Assembly (NCBI RefSeq): GCF_025398155.2
Contig: NZ_CP104562.2
Location: forward strand, 3,720,001 to 3,784,000
DNA length: 64,000 nucleotides
Source of the DNA: Roseateles amylovorans
Lineage (GTDB): Bacteria > Pseudomonadota > Gammaproteobacteria > Burkholderiales > Burkholderiaceae_C
Direction of reading: 5' to 3'
Shown piece after piece: positions 45,289-53,524 of the stretch; position 1 is the stretch's first letter, and each line of letters begins with the position of its first letter. Both the position numbers and the translations under genes were made by a program. Below the pieces are notes generated by a model that ran no database searches, was not told the DNA's origin, and was given only the letters and a program-made list of their open reading frames with translations.

Positions 45289-47934
45289 ATGAACGCGCCG
45301 CCGTCCGATGAGGTGGCCGGGATGATCTCCGCGGCCGATGCCGCTGCCATGTCCATTGCTGACCTGCGTCAGCAATTCAAGGCCGGCAAGCAGCAACTGC
45401 TGCAGGACTTCGCCCAATCCAAGGCGACCGTGTCCGCCGCCACGCGGCTGATGCGCTTGCTGGCGCGGCATGTGGACGCCACGCTGCAGCAGCTCTGGAG
45501 CCATTCCGGCCTGTCCGCCGTGACACCCGAAGCCGCCCTGGTGGCGGTGGGCGGCTATGGGCGAGGCGAGCTGTTTCCGCATTCGGATGTCGATGTCCTG
45601 CTGCTGCTGCCGCAAGGTTTGACGCCCGAACAGCCCGGGCCGCTGAAGCGCTCGATCGAATCCTTCATCACCGCCTGCTGGGACATCGGTCTGGAGATCG
45701 GCTCCTCGGTCCGCACCGTCGAGGAATGCCTCAACGAAGCGGCGGGCGACGTCACCATCCAGACCGCCCTGCTGGAGTCGCGCTGGCTCGCCGGCGCCAA
45801 GCCGCTGGTCAAGCAGTTCGACAAGGCCTTCTGCCAGGCGATGGACCCGCGCGCCTTCATGCGAGCCAAGACGCTCGAGATGCGGCAGCGCCACAACAAG
45901 TACGAAGAGACGCCCTACGCGCTGGAGCCCAACATCAAGGAAAGCCCCGGCGGTCTGCGCGATCTGCAGGTGCTGGTGTGGATCGCGCGGGGTGCCGGGC
46001 TGGGCAAGACCTGGCCGCAACTGGCCACCAAGGGCCTGATCACGCCGTTCGAGGCCCATCAGCTGCAGCGCAACGAAGGTCTGCTGCGGCTGATCCGCTG
46101 CCGGCTGCACCTGGTGGCGGGACGCCGCGAAGACCGGCTCGTCTTCGACCTTCAGACGGCCGTGGCCGAGAGCTTCGGCTATGAGTCCACCCGCACGCTG
46201 CGCGCCTCCGAGCGCCTGATGCGGCGCTACTACTGGGCCGCCAAGGCGGTGACCCAGCTCAACCAGATCACGCTGCTCAACCTGGAAGACCAGATCAACG
46301 GCACGCGGGACAACGGCCTGCAGCCGGTCAGCGCGCATTTCCTGGAGCGCTCCGGCATGCTGGAGATCGCCAGCGACGATCTCTACCAGCGCCATCCGCA
46401 TGCGATCCTCGAAACCTTCCTGATCTACCAGCAGACGCCCGGCATCAAGGGTCTGTCGGCGAAGACCCTGCGCGCGCTCTACAACGCGCGCGGGCTGATG
46501 AACAGCGCCTTCCGCCGCGACCCCGCCAACCGCGCAACCTTCATGCGCATCCTGGAGGAACCGCAGGGCCAGACCCATGCCTTCCGACTGATGAACCAGA
46601 CCTCGGTCCTGGGGCGCTATCTGTGGGTGTTCCGGCGCATCGTCGGCCAGATGCAGCACGACCTGTTCCACGTCTACACGGTGGACCAGCACATCCTGAT
46701 GGTGCTGCGCAACATCCGGCGCTTCTTCATTCCGGAGCACAACCACGAATATCCGTTCTGCTCGCAGCTCGCCGCGCAGTTCGATCGGCCGTCGGTGCTC
46801 TACATCGCCGCCCTCTTCCATGACATTGCCAAGGGACGAGGCGGTGACCACTCCGACCTCGGCGCGATCGAGGCCCGCCGCTTCTGCCGCGCCCACGAGC
46901 TGTCGAAGGAAGATGCGGCGCTGGTGGAATTCCTGGTCGAGCAGCATCTGACGATGTCGCGCGTGGCGCAGAAGGAAGATCTCTCCGACCCCGAGGTCAT
47001 CCAGCACTTCACCGCGCTGGTGAAGGACGAGCGGCATCTGACCGCGCTGTATCTGCTCACCGTGGCCGACATCCGCGGCACCGGACCGAAGGTGTGGAAC
47101 GCCTGGAAGGGCAAGCTGCTGGAGGACCTCTACCGGCTGACGCTGCGCGCGCTCGGTGGCGCCAAGCCCAACATGGATGCGGAAATCGAGGCCCGCAAGA
47201 CCGAGGCCCGCCACGCGCTGGCGCTGCTGGCGCAACTGCCGGGCACCGAGGATGCGCTGTGGAAGACGCTGGACCTCAGCTACTTCGCCCGGCATGACGC
47301 GCAGGACCTGGCCTGGCATGCGCGGGCGCTGTGGCGGCATGTCGAAAGCACCGAGCCGGTGGTACGGGCACGGCCCTCGCCGCTCGGTGAGGGATTGCAG
47401 GTGCTGGTGTATGCCCGCGACCAGCGTGACCTGTTCGCGCGGACCTGCGGCTATTTCGACAGCGCCGGCTTCAACATCCTGGACGCCAAGGTGCACACCA
47501 CCCGCAGCGGCTATGCGCTGGATACCTTCCAGGTCATCGCGCCGGAGTTGGACCTGCATCATCGCGACCTGACCGCGCTGGTCGAATCCAAGCTCGGGCT
47601 GGCCTTGATCGCCCAGGGGCCGCTGCCGGAACCGCGCAGGGGGCGCTTGTCTCGTCGGGTGAAGAGCTTCCCCTTCACGCCGCGGATTGCCTTGCGGCCC
47701 GATGAGCGCGCCCAGCGCTGGCTGCTGTCGGTCAGCGCGACCGACCGCGCCGGGCTGCTCTACGGCATCGCCCGGGTGCTGGCGCGTCACGAGATCAACC
47801 TGCAGCTCGCCAAGGTCTCCACGCTGGGCGAGCGGGTGGAAGATACCTTCCTGCTCGACGGCGCCGCGCTGCAGCAAAATCGCCTGCAACTGCAGATCGA
47901 AGGCGAGTTGCTGGACGTGCTGTCCGCGACCTGA
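45289..47934 (+). CDS. glnD: PII uridylyltransferase / uridylyl-removing enzyme GlnD
   Basis: An 881-residue nitrogen sensor that modifies PII proteins according to glutamine level. The nucleotidyltransferase domain has GGYGRGELFPHSDVDVLLL (about 86-104); a helical region carries ESPGGLRDLQVL; the HD hydrolase domain has ALFHDIAKGRGGDHSDLG (about 505-522); and two C-terminal ACT domains follow (QVLVYARDQRDLFAR and LLSVSATDRAGLLYGI). It lies directly after map, a common proteobacterial arrangement. Confidence 0.97.
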   Translation: MNAPPSDEVAGMISAADAAAMSIADLRQQFKAGKQQLLQDFAQSKATVSAATRLMRLLARHVDATLQQLWSHSGLSAVTPEAALVAVGGYGRGELFPHSDVDVLLLLPQGLTPEQPGPLKRSIESFITACWDIGLEIGSSVRTVEECLNEAAGDVTIQTALLESRWLAGAKPLVKQFDKAFCQAMDPRAFMRAKTLEMRQRHNKYEETPYALEPNIKESPGGLRDLQVLVWIARGAGLGKTWPQLATKGLITPFEAHQLQRNEGLLRLIRCRLHLVAGRREDRLVFDLQTAVAESFGYESTRTLRASERLMRRYYWAAKAVTQLNQITLLNLEDQINGTRDNGLQPVSAHFLERSGMLEIASDDLYQRHPHAILETFLIYQQTPGIKGLSAKTLRALYNARGLMNSAFRRDPANRATFMRILEEPQGQTHAFRLMNQTSVLGRYLWVFRRIVGQMQHDLFHVYTVDQHILMVLRNIRRFFIPEHNHEYPFCSQLAAQFDRPSVLYIAALFHDIAKGRGGDHSDLGAIEARRFCRAHELSKEDAALVEFLVEQHLTMSRVAQKEDLSDPEVIQHFTALVKDERHLTALYLLTVADIRGTGPKVWNAWKGKLLEDLYRLTLRALGGAKPNMDAEIEARKTEARHALALLAQLPGTEDALWKTLDLSYFARHDAQDLAWHARALWRHVESTEPVVRARPSPLGEGLQVLVYARDQRDLFARTCGYFDSAGFNILDAKVHTTRSGYALDTFQVIAPELDLHHRDLTALVESKLGLALIAQGPLPEPRRGRLSRRVKSFPFTPRIALRPDERAQRWLLSVSATDRAGLLYGIARVLARHEINLQLAKVSTLGERVEDTFLLDGAALQQNRLQLQIEGELLDVLSAT

Positions 47935-48007
47935 TGGACGCGCCCTCTGCGCGGGCGCTCCTGCCCACAGGCGCTGCATCGGCGCGGCCGTCACCCCCTC
48001 CCCCCGC

Positions 48008-49114
48008 ATGAGCCAGTATCACGTCATCCAACCCGCCGACGCCTTCGATCGGCTCGCGCAGTTCAGCACCGTCATCGATGTGCGGTCGCCCGCCGAATTC
48101 GCTGAAGACCACCTGCCCGGGGCCGTCAACTGGCCCGTGCTGGAGAACGATGAACGGCATCAGGTCGGGACGCTCTACAAGCAGGATCCGCTCGAAGGCC
48201 GCAAGGTCGGCGCCGCCCTGGTGGCGCGCAACATCGCACGCCATTTGGACCAGCATCGGGAGGTGATGGTCAAGCACTGGCGACCCATGGTCTATTGCTG
48301 GCGCGGTGGGCAGCGGTCGGGCGCCATGAACTGGTTCCTGAACCAGATCGGCTTCAAATCGCTTCAGCTCGTGGGAGGCTACAAGGCCTTTCGCGGGGAA
48401 GTGATCCGGACCCTGAGCTCCCAGCCCGGTACCATCAACTTCATCGTCCTCTGCGGACGCACCGGGACCGGCAAGACCCGACTCCTCCATGCGCTCAGCG
48501 AAGCCGGCCATCAGGTGCTCGACCTGGAAGGCCTCGCCAGGCATCGAGGCTCCATCCTCGGAGCGCTGCCCGGGCAGCCGCAACCCAGTCAGAAAGCGTT
48601 CGACACCGCGCTGTGGCAAGCCATGCAGGCCCTGGATACCAGTCGGCCGGTGTTCGTGGAAAGCGAAAGCCGGAAGATCGGCGGGGTGCAGTTGCCCGAG
48701 TCGCTTCACTCGCGGCTCAGGTCGCAGGCGCGGTGCGTCTGGGTCGAGATGGCACTCGATGGGCGCGTGCAGCTGCTGCTCGAAGACTATCAACACTTCC
48801 AGTCAGACCCCGCCGGGTTCGGCCGGCTCCTCGAAGGGCTCATCGCCCTGCGCGGGCGCGAACGCGTCGGGCGGTGGCAGATGCTCGCGCAGGATGGGGA
48901 TTGGGCGTCCGTCTTTCGGGAACTCGTCGTTGAACACTACGACCCGGGGTACGAGCGGTCGCTTCTGAACCACTTTCCGCAGTTGGGGAAGGCGCCGAAG
49001 GTCAGCCTCGCCGGTGGGGGCTTGGAGGACGTGGCTTCTGGCGTCCAGGCGTTGGGGCTGATCGCCGCGCAGGACGGTGGTGAAGCCCTGCCCTCCGAGC
49101 GGCGGGGTCGCTGA
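48008..49114 (+). CDS. mnmH: tRNA 2-selenouridine synthase
   Basis: A 368-residue enzyme (SelU/YbbB) that exchanges sulfur for selenium in the wobble 2-thiouridine of tRNAs, through a geranylated intermediate in known cases. The N-terminal rhodanese domain has VIDVRSPAEFAEDHLPGA and the active cysteine in MVYCWRGGQRSG (Cys97, the E. coli number). A P-loop GRTGTGKT (about 150-157) follows. Selenophosphate synthase (selD) is not in the window. The last codon and stop lie inside a 9-bp tandem repeat (49109-49135). Confidence 0.94.
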   Translation: MSQYHVIQPADAFDRLAQFSTVIDVRSPAEFAEDHLPGAVNWPVLENDERHQVGTLYKQDPLEGRKVGAALVARNIARHLDQHREVMVKHWRPMVYCWRGGQRSGAMNWFLNQIGFKSLQLVGGYKAFRGEVIRTLSSQPGTINFIVLCGRTGTGKTRLLHALSEAGHQVLDLEGLARHRGSILGALPGQPQPSQKAFDTALWQAMQALDTSRPVFVESESRKIGGVQLPESLHSRLRSQARCVWVEMALDGRVQLLLEDYQHFQSDPAGFGRLLEGLIALRGRERVGRWQMLAQDGDWASVFRELVVEHYDPGYERSLLNHFPQLGKAPKVSLAGGGLEDVASGVQALGLIAAQDGGEALPSERRGR

Positions 49115-49135
49115 TGTCGCTGATGCCGCTGATGA
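49109..49135 (+). repeat. 9-bp tandem array across the mnmH stop codon
   Basis: CGCTGATGT, CGCTGATGC and CGCTGATGA follow one another, and the mnmH TGA (49112-49114) is in the first unit. Each unit repeats the in-frame TGA, so gain or loss of units would not extend the protein. Confidence 0.82.
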
Positions 49136-49213
49136 GCCGTTGTGGAATCGCTGCAGGGTTCTCGTTGTTCGCAACGATAGTCGGCGGCGCCCGTCCCTGC
49201 TCGCGTGAAGTGA

Positions 49214-49639
49214 TCAGCCGGACTTCTCGGTATGGACTGCGGTCGGCTCGATGGACAGGGTATAGCGTGCGCTTTCCCCTCGTCGAGCCGCGTTGCGCAT
49301 CAAGTAGACGTCGACGACATACGCCGTCGCCTCAGCAGCCTCCACGGTGCACACGTTCTCAGTCAGCGAGCCCTGGCACAAGGCTTCGGTCCCGCCCTCC
49401 TTGGAGACGTTGATGTAAGCGCTGGGATTTGTCGTGGTCAACCGGACCACCAGCCGCTGACCAGGCTTGGCCTCGAAGGAATACCGCACGCCATCTCGGC
49501 CCTTGAGCTGGCCCTTCGCCGAGGTGGTGCGGTCACTCAGCGTCAATCGCTCGTCCCGGTCCTTTGCCCAGGCGCCTCCGCAGCTCAGGCCTGCAATCAA
49601 CACAATGAGCGACGGGATGCTTGTCATCAATGAGGTCAT
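49214..49639 (-). CDS. PliG-like periplasmic lysozyme inhibitor (putative)
   Basis: A 141-residue exported protein with a signal peptide ending near CGGAWA. The mature part resembles g-type lysozyme inhibitor PliG (E. coli YcgK): a GQLKGRDGVRYSFEAKPGQRLVV block and the closing VDVYLMRNAARRGESARYTLSI correspond to the family's YTFYAKKGQ and RNDARKN-type segments as I remember them. Two cysteines (ALCQG, NVCTV) could form a disulfide. The ATG at 49639 has GGAG seven bases upstream. It lies 195 bp downstream of the amylase gene on the same strand. Confidence 0.65.
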   Translation of the reverse strand: MTSLMTSIPSLIVLIAGLSCGGAWAKDRDERLTLSDRTTSAKGQLKGRDGVRYSFEAKPGQRLVVRLTTTNPSAYINVSKEGGTEALCQGSLTENVCTVEAAEATAYVVDVYLMRNAARRGESARYTLSIEPTAVHTEKSG

Positions 49640-49834
49640 GAGCACGCTCCATGAAGGAAGTGGTGGAAACACGTGCGACAGGTGCTGCGCGTGCGGCGAG
49701 ACAGGTCTCGACGGGTCGCCATGTCGCATAGCTCGGGTCAGTACGTCGCAGCGCCAAAGCGGATCGAAGACACACTGCTTCGGCCCGCACCCCAGAGCAC
49801 CCGAGGTGCCCTGCCCGATGCGGGCCCTCAAGGG

Positions 49835-51709
49835 TCAGGGTTTGAAATTCCCATCCGCCCGGCTGACCGCGCCAGAGGCGCAGCTGGTGAACTCACGATT
49901 TCCGCTCGATGTGGACTGGTTACTTTCCCAGACCGCGCTGCTGCCGTTCCATTTCACGTATTTGTATTGCACACCCGCACCGGCAGGCAGATTGACGGTC
50001 CCGGACCAGGGGACATTGGCCCCGGATCCCTGGATGGCCAAGGCAAACCCGCTGCCCGGCGTCCAGTTGCCCAGTGAGGTCTGATTGCCGACCATATAGA
50101 GGTTCTGTCCCAACGTGGTGTTGGCATTGGCAATCGTGAAGGTCACCGCACAGGAGCCGCTTCCGGACGAGCCGGACGTTGTCTGCCCGGTGTAGATCGC
50201 CACGGCGGGCACGACGCTGCCGCCGTTGGCCGGGACGGTGATGCTGGCATTGCCACTGGCATCCACCACGACCGTGCTGCCGGTACACGCCGTCCCGGCG
50301 CCGTTGCGGTTGCCATCGATCACGTTGCAGTAGTTGCCCGCGGGCAAGCCGGTGGCGAAGGTTCGGGTCCAGGCAGCGGTGCTGTTGTTCAGCGCCACGA
50401 AACCAACATTCCCGCGGCTGAAGGCCACCTGGTTGGGGTTGTTGCCGACCGTCCAGTTGCTCTGTGCCTGCCCGCTGGTGGCCGAGCGGAACTTCACCAT
50501 GTTGGCGATCGGTGCCCAGCGGTGGATGAAGTCCCAGTTGACATTGATCTGCGGCGCGCCGCCCGCATAAGGACTGACGGTCGGACGGTCACTGTCTGCA
50601 TTGGTGAAGCGGAAGCCCGAGTGCAACTGCACTTCGCCGTAGCCCTGTGCCAGCATGAAGACATTGGCCAGGTCGTAGCGCTTGGTTCCTTGGGTGTCGT
50701 TGATGGCGCCGGTGAAGTTGCTGGCATTCAATGAACCGCCATTGCGCTCCGTGTCCCAGTTGTTGATGAACACCGTGGCGTTCTGCGGCTGCAGGAAGCC
50801 CCAGGTGCCACCCCAGTTGCCCCAGGTGCCCATCACCGACGGGATGGATGACAGGCTCAGCCCGTTGTTGCCGCGGAAGATGTCCCGCATGGCGTAGGTG
50901 AACTGGAACTCGTTGATCGTGCCCACGGGCAGGTAGTCCGCCCGGTTCACGCCGCCGTCGTTGATGATTTCCTGTGTCAGCCAGATCGGTTCGCCGGCCT
51001 GCGTCAGCGGATTCGTCGAACGGACCGACGCCATGATCGTCTGCCAGGCGCTGGCCGGCATGTGCTTGGCGGCGTCGATGCGGAAGCCATCCACCCCCAT
51101 GTTCAGCAGCGTGCGGAGGTAGGTGGTGATCTGTCCCTGGACATAGCTGTTCTCGGTGGCGAGATCGGGCAGACCGCCCAGCCGGCAATTCATCACATTG
51201 CTGCGCCCGGCCGGCGAGCTGTAGTCCGCATCGGCGATGGTGCAGTTGCCGTGGAAGTCATTGGCGCTGAAGTACGGATAGCTCAGCGAGGTCGCGTTCC
51301 AGGTCGACCCATCGGTGGCGGTGCCGGCGCCGTCGGCCATCTGGTTGACGACGATGTCCGCATACACCCGCACGCCGGCGGCATGGCAGGTGTTGATCAT
51401 CGACTGCAACTGGGCGGGCGTTCCCATGCGGCTGGTGAGGTTCGCGTAGTTCACCGGCTGATAGACGCCCCACCAGCCATTGGCCACCTTCGACGCGCCA
51501 GGCGGCGAAATCTGCACGGCACCAAAGCCCTGCGGCCCAAGCCACTGGGTGCATTCGGTCGCAATGTCGTTCCAGCTCCACTGGAACATCTGCACCGACG
51601 TGTCCTTGGGGTTCAGCGCCTGCACTGCAGACCCCGCCACCGCCATCGTCGCCATCAACCCACACCGCGCCACGACGCGCCACGCCGAGGGCTTCAAACC
51701 TTGCTTCAT
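49835..51709 (-). CDS. Secreted GH13 alpha-amylase with CBM20 starch-binding domain
   Basis: A 624-residue exported glycoside hydrolase that would cut alpha-1,4 links in starch or glycogen. A signal peptide (about 1-30) precedes the GH13 barrel (about 34-400). The nucleophile is Asp212 in GFRIDAAKH, the acid/base Glu247 in WLTQEIIN and the third acid Asp319 in FINNWD. A C domain and a Ser/Gly linker lead to a C-terminal CBM20 module (about 520-620: CAVTFTIANANTTLGQNLYM, SLGNWTPGSGF). The histidines normal in regions I and IV are replaced (VNQ, NNWD). CGGAG precedes the ATG, inside a possible hairpin. Confidence 0.93.
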   Translation of the reverse strand: MKQGLKPSAWRVVARCGLMATMAVAGSAVQALNPKDTSVQMFQWSWNDIATECTQWLGPQGFGAVQISPPGASKVANGWWGVYQPVNYANLTSRMGTPAQLQSMINTCHAAGVRVYADIVVNQMADGAGTATDGSTWNATSLSYPYFSANDFHGNCTIADADYSSPAGRSNVMNCRLGGLPDLATENSYVQGQITTYLRTLLNMGVDGFRIDAAKHMPASAWQTIMASVRSTNPLTQAGEPIWLTQEIINDGGVNRADYLPVGTINEFQFTYAMRDIFRGNNGLSLSSIPSVMGTWGNWGGTWGFLQPQNATVFINNWDTERNGGSLNASNFTGAINDTQGTKRYDLANVFMLAQGYGEVQLHSGFRFTNADSDRPTVSPYAGGAPQINVNWDFIHRWAPIANMVKFRSATSGQAQSNWTVGNNPNQVAFSRGNVGFVALNNSTAAWTRTFATGLPAGNYCNVIDGNRNGAGTACTGSTVVVDASGNASITVPANGGSVVPAVAIYTGQTTSGSSGSGSCAVTFTIANANTTLGQNLYMVGNQTSLGNWTPGSGFALAIQGSGANVPWSGTVNLPAGAGVQYKYVKWNGSSAVWESNQSTSSGNREFTSCASGAVSRADGNFKP

Positions 51710-51716
51710 CGCTGTC

Positions 51717-51807
51717 TCCGTATGTTGTTTAAGTACAGAATTGATCGCCAATCCTGCCGCCACACCCAAAACATCAAGCAGGCAGATGTATTTTTATTAC
51801 ATACGGA
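51717..51807 (-). promoter_or_regulatory. Amylase leader with alternative hairpins
   Basis: On the minus strand TCCGTATGT (51807-51799) is complementary to ACATACGGA (51725-51717), which contains the CGGA of the amylase ribosome site, ten bases before the ATG. The first arm also takes part in a local AU-rich hairpin, ATGTA with TACAT around ATAAAAA (51802-51786). The two structures exclude each other, so the leader could switch ribosome access. This needs transcription to start upstream of 51807. Confidence 0.45.
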
Positions 51808-52013
51808 ACGTGCTGTGTGAGAAATCCCTGTCGAAATCACGGCTCAGGGAAAGTCCTGAGCGGGCGGCCGACGCTGCATAAAAGCGGTCGAGCGCTGCCG
51901 AGCGCTAGAGGGAGGAAAGCGCCCCGCTCGGAGGCATGTTCAGGGTCTCCACCGCCTCGGACGGACTGCATTGATGCGCGCCGCATGGCGGGCCCATGAA
52001 ATTGATGATCCCG

Positions 52014-52153
52014 ACCGAGGCGGCGCGGCCATGGGGTGGATATCCCTCACCGAGGTGGTGCGGCCATGCAGTGGATGTGCCTTACCGAGGTGGCGTGACC
52101 ATGAGATGGATGTCCCGTAGGGAGGTGACGCGGTCGATGGATGGGAGGGGGAG
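52014..52153. repeat. 35-bp degenerate tandem repeat, four units
   Basis: Units start at 52014, 52049, 52084 and 52119 with exactly 35-bp spacing and share ACCGAGGTGG, a CGGCCATG-like block and GTGGATGT. The fourth is the most decayed. Confidence 0.78.
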
Positions 52154-52299
52154 CGAAGTGTTGGGGACCACTGCGATCTGAGCCTGTGTGGTGGAGGCTA
52201 AGGGGGTGATGCAGCGAGGTGTGCAGACTGCGGTGTTGGAGGGCCTTACGTGAACGAGCCCGCCGAGGGCGAGTGTCGGAGATGGGTGAAGGAATGCGT

Positions 52300-52560
52300 T
52301 GAACGGTTGGCGCGTCCCGCGATCAGCGGGCAAGCGTTTAGAGAGAGGCGGTGCGAGTAAGGCGGTGGTGGGGGTGGCAGGGCATCGTCGGAGGAGTCTC
52401 GCGAGCGAAAAGCGAGAGAGGGACGACCAATGGGTAGCGAGTGCAAAAGGGTCGAACCCAAGCCGTTTTGGTTCCTTTGTCGGCTGACAAAGGAACTCGC
52501 CTGCCGGGGCGAGACCCGGCGGGGTGCAGCGAACTGTGGGGCTCCCGGCGAAACCCGAAG
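52300..52560. repeat. Structured dispersed-repeat-like element
   Basis: On the minus strand it contains a perfect 11-bp hairpin (GTTCCTTTGTC with GACAAAGGAAC, four-base loop, 52471-52496) next to a GCCGGG/CCCGGC hairpin, and pyrimidine-rich flanks. It looks like the GAGTT-hairpin-AACC type of intergenic repeat that I recall as scattered in Burkholderiales and Xanthomonadales genomes. Only one copy is in this window. Confidence 0.5.
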
Positions 52561-52571
52561 AGCCCCCTAGG

Positions 52572-52607
52572 CCAGGGCCACGGCCAAGGCCAAGGCCAAA
52601 GCCAATT
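52572..52607. repeat. Hexamer tandem array (CCAAGG) at the FKBP stop
   Basis: Six consecutive 6-bp units, CCAGGG, CCACGG, two CCAAGG, CCAAAG and CCAATT, run into the FKBP stop codon (52606-52608). Confidence 0.75.
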
Positions 52608-53331
52608 AAACCGCCACCAACTCCACCTCAAACAACAACGTCGCATGCGGCGGAATCACCCCCCCGGCGCCGTAAGCGCCGTACCCGAGTTCGGAGGGGA
52701 TGACGAGGAACCGCGTTCCTCCGACCTTCATGCCTTGGACGCCTTCATCCCAACCCTTGATGACTTCCCCGCCTCCGAGGTGGAAGCGGAAGGGATCGCG
52801 GCGGTCTTTGGAGGAGTCGAACTTCCGCCCACGTTGGCCGTCCTTGAAGAGCCACCCGGTGTAGTGGACGGTCACGCGCTTGCCGGCTTCGGCGACGGCG
52901 CCTTCTCCGACCACGGTGTCTTCAAACTGCAAACCGCTGTCGGTCTTGACCAGGTTGTTGAGTTCAACCGCTTCCGAACCGCCGCTCACACCGAGCAGTT
53001 CAACTTCGAACATCAGGGTGGCGTTGGGCGGGATGACGCCACCGGCGCCGCGGGCACCGTAGCCCAGGTTGGGCGGAATGACGAGCACGCGGGTGCCGCC
53101 GATCTGCATGCCTTGCACGCCTTCATCCCAGCCTTTGATGACCATGCCGCCATCGAGTTCGAACTCGAAGGGTTCACCGCGGTCTTTGCTGGAGTCGAAC
53201 TTGGCGCCTTTCTGGCCGTCTTTGTAGAGCCAGCCGGTGTAATGGACCTTCACGTCCTGGCCGGCGCGCGCGGTGGCGCCGGTGCCGGTCGTGGTGTCGT
53301 CATACTGCAGGCCGCTGGCGGTCGTCTTCAT
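52606..53331 (-). CDS. Tandem two-domain FKBP-type peptidyl-prolyl isomerase
   Basis: A 241-residue protein made of two FKBP domains head to tail (about 1-115 and 128-241) with no signal peptide, so probably cytoplasmic. Each repeats VHYTGWL-KDGQ-G, KFDSSKDR, VIKGWDEGVQGM, GGTR, IP--LGYGA-GAGGVIPP-ATL-FEVEL. Active-site aromatic and aspartate residues appear kept in both. Most bacterial FkpB/FkbP proteins of this kind have a single domain of about 115 residues. The strong similarity between the halves suggests internal duplication. Confidence 0.95.
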   Translation of the reverse strand: MKTTASGLQYDDTTTGTGATARAGQDVKVHYTGWLYKDGQKGAKFDSSKDRGEPFEFELDGGMVIKGWDEGVQGMQIGGTRVLVIPPNLGYGARGAGGVIPPNATLMFEVELLGVSGGSEAVELNNLVKTDSGLQFEDTVVGEGAVAEAGKRVTVHYTGWLFKDGQRGRKFDSSKDRRDPFRFHLGGGEVIKGWDEGVQGMKVGGTRFLVIPSELGYGAYGAGGVIPPHATLLFEVELVAV

Positions 53332-53524
53332 CGGTGTTCCTTGATTCGAAAAAGCTGGAAACCGAGATCATGCCAGTTGCGCGCGCGCCTGACGTGCCGC
53401 CGGGCCTTGGGCCGCACGGATGAGCGACGCCCCACCGGTGTGCCCGCGTGGGGCGCTGCCGAGCGCGCGTACAGACAGAGAAGCACCACGTCCGGCGCCC
53501 CAGGGCCGCCAGGGCCCGGCGAGC

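Larger units (their letters stand above)
51710..52605. other. Repeat-rich 0.9-kb gap between amylase and FKBP genes
   Basis: No credible gene on either strand. From the amylase side it holds: the amylase leader with two competing inverted repeats (51717-51807); four 35-bp degenerate tandem units (52014-52153); a structured element of about 260 bp (52300-52560) with an 11-bp perfect hairpin (52471-52496); and a CCAAGG hexamer array (52572-52607) ending at the FKBP stop codon. Confidence 0.75.

Noticed and set aside
45256..48009. Minus-strand frame of about 900 codons opposite glnD
   Set aside because: Antisense to glnD, whose domains are complete; the frame is a codon-bias artefact.
49112..49114. 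mnmH TGA as a selenocysteine codon
   Set aside because: It is followed within the array by further TGA codons in frame and no SECIS-like hairpin is evident; the protein has full family length before it.
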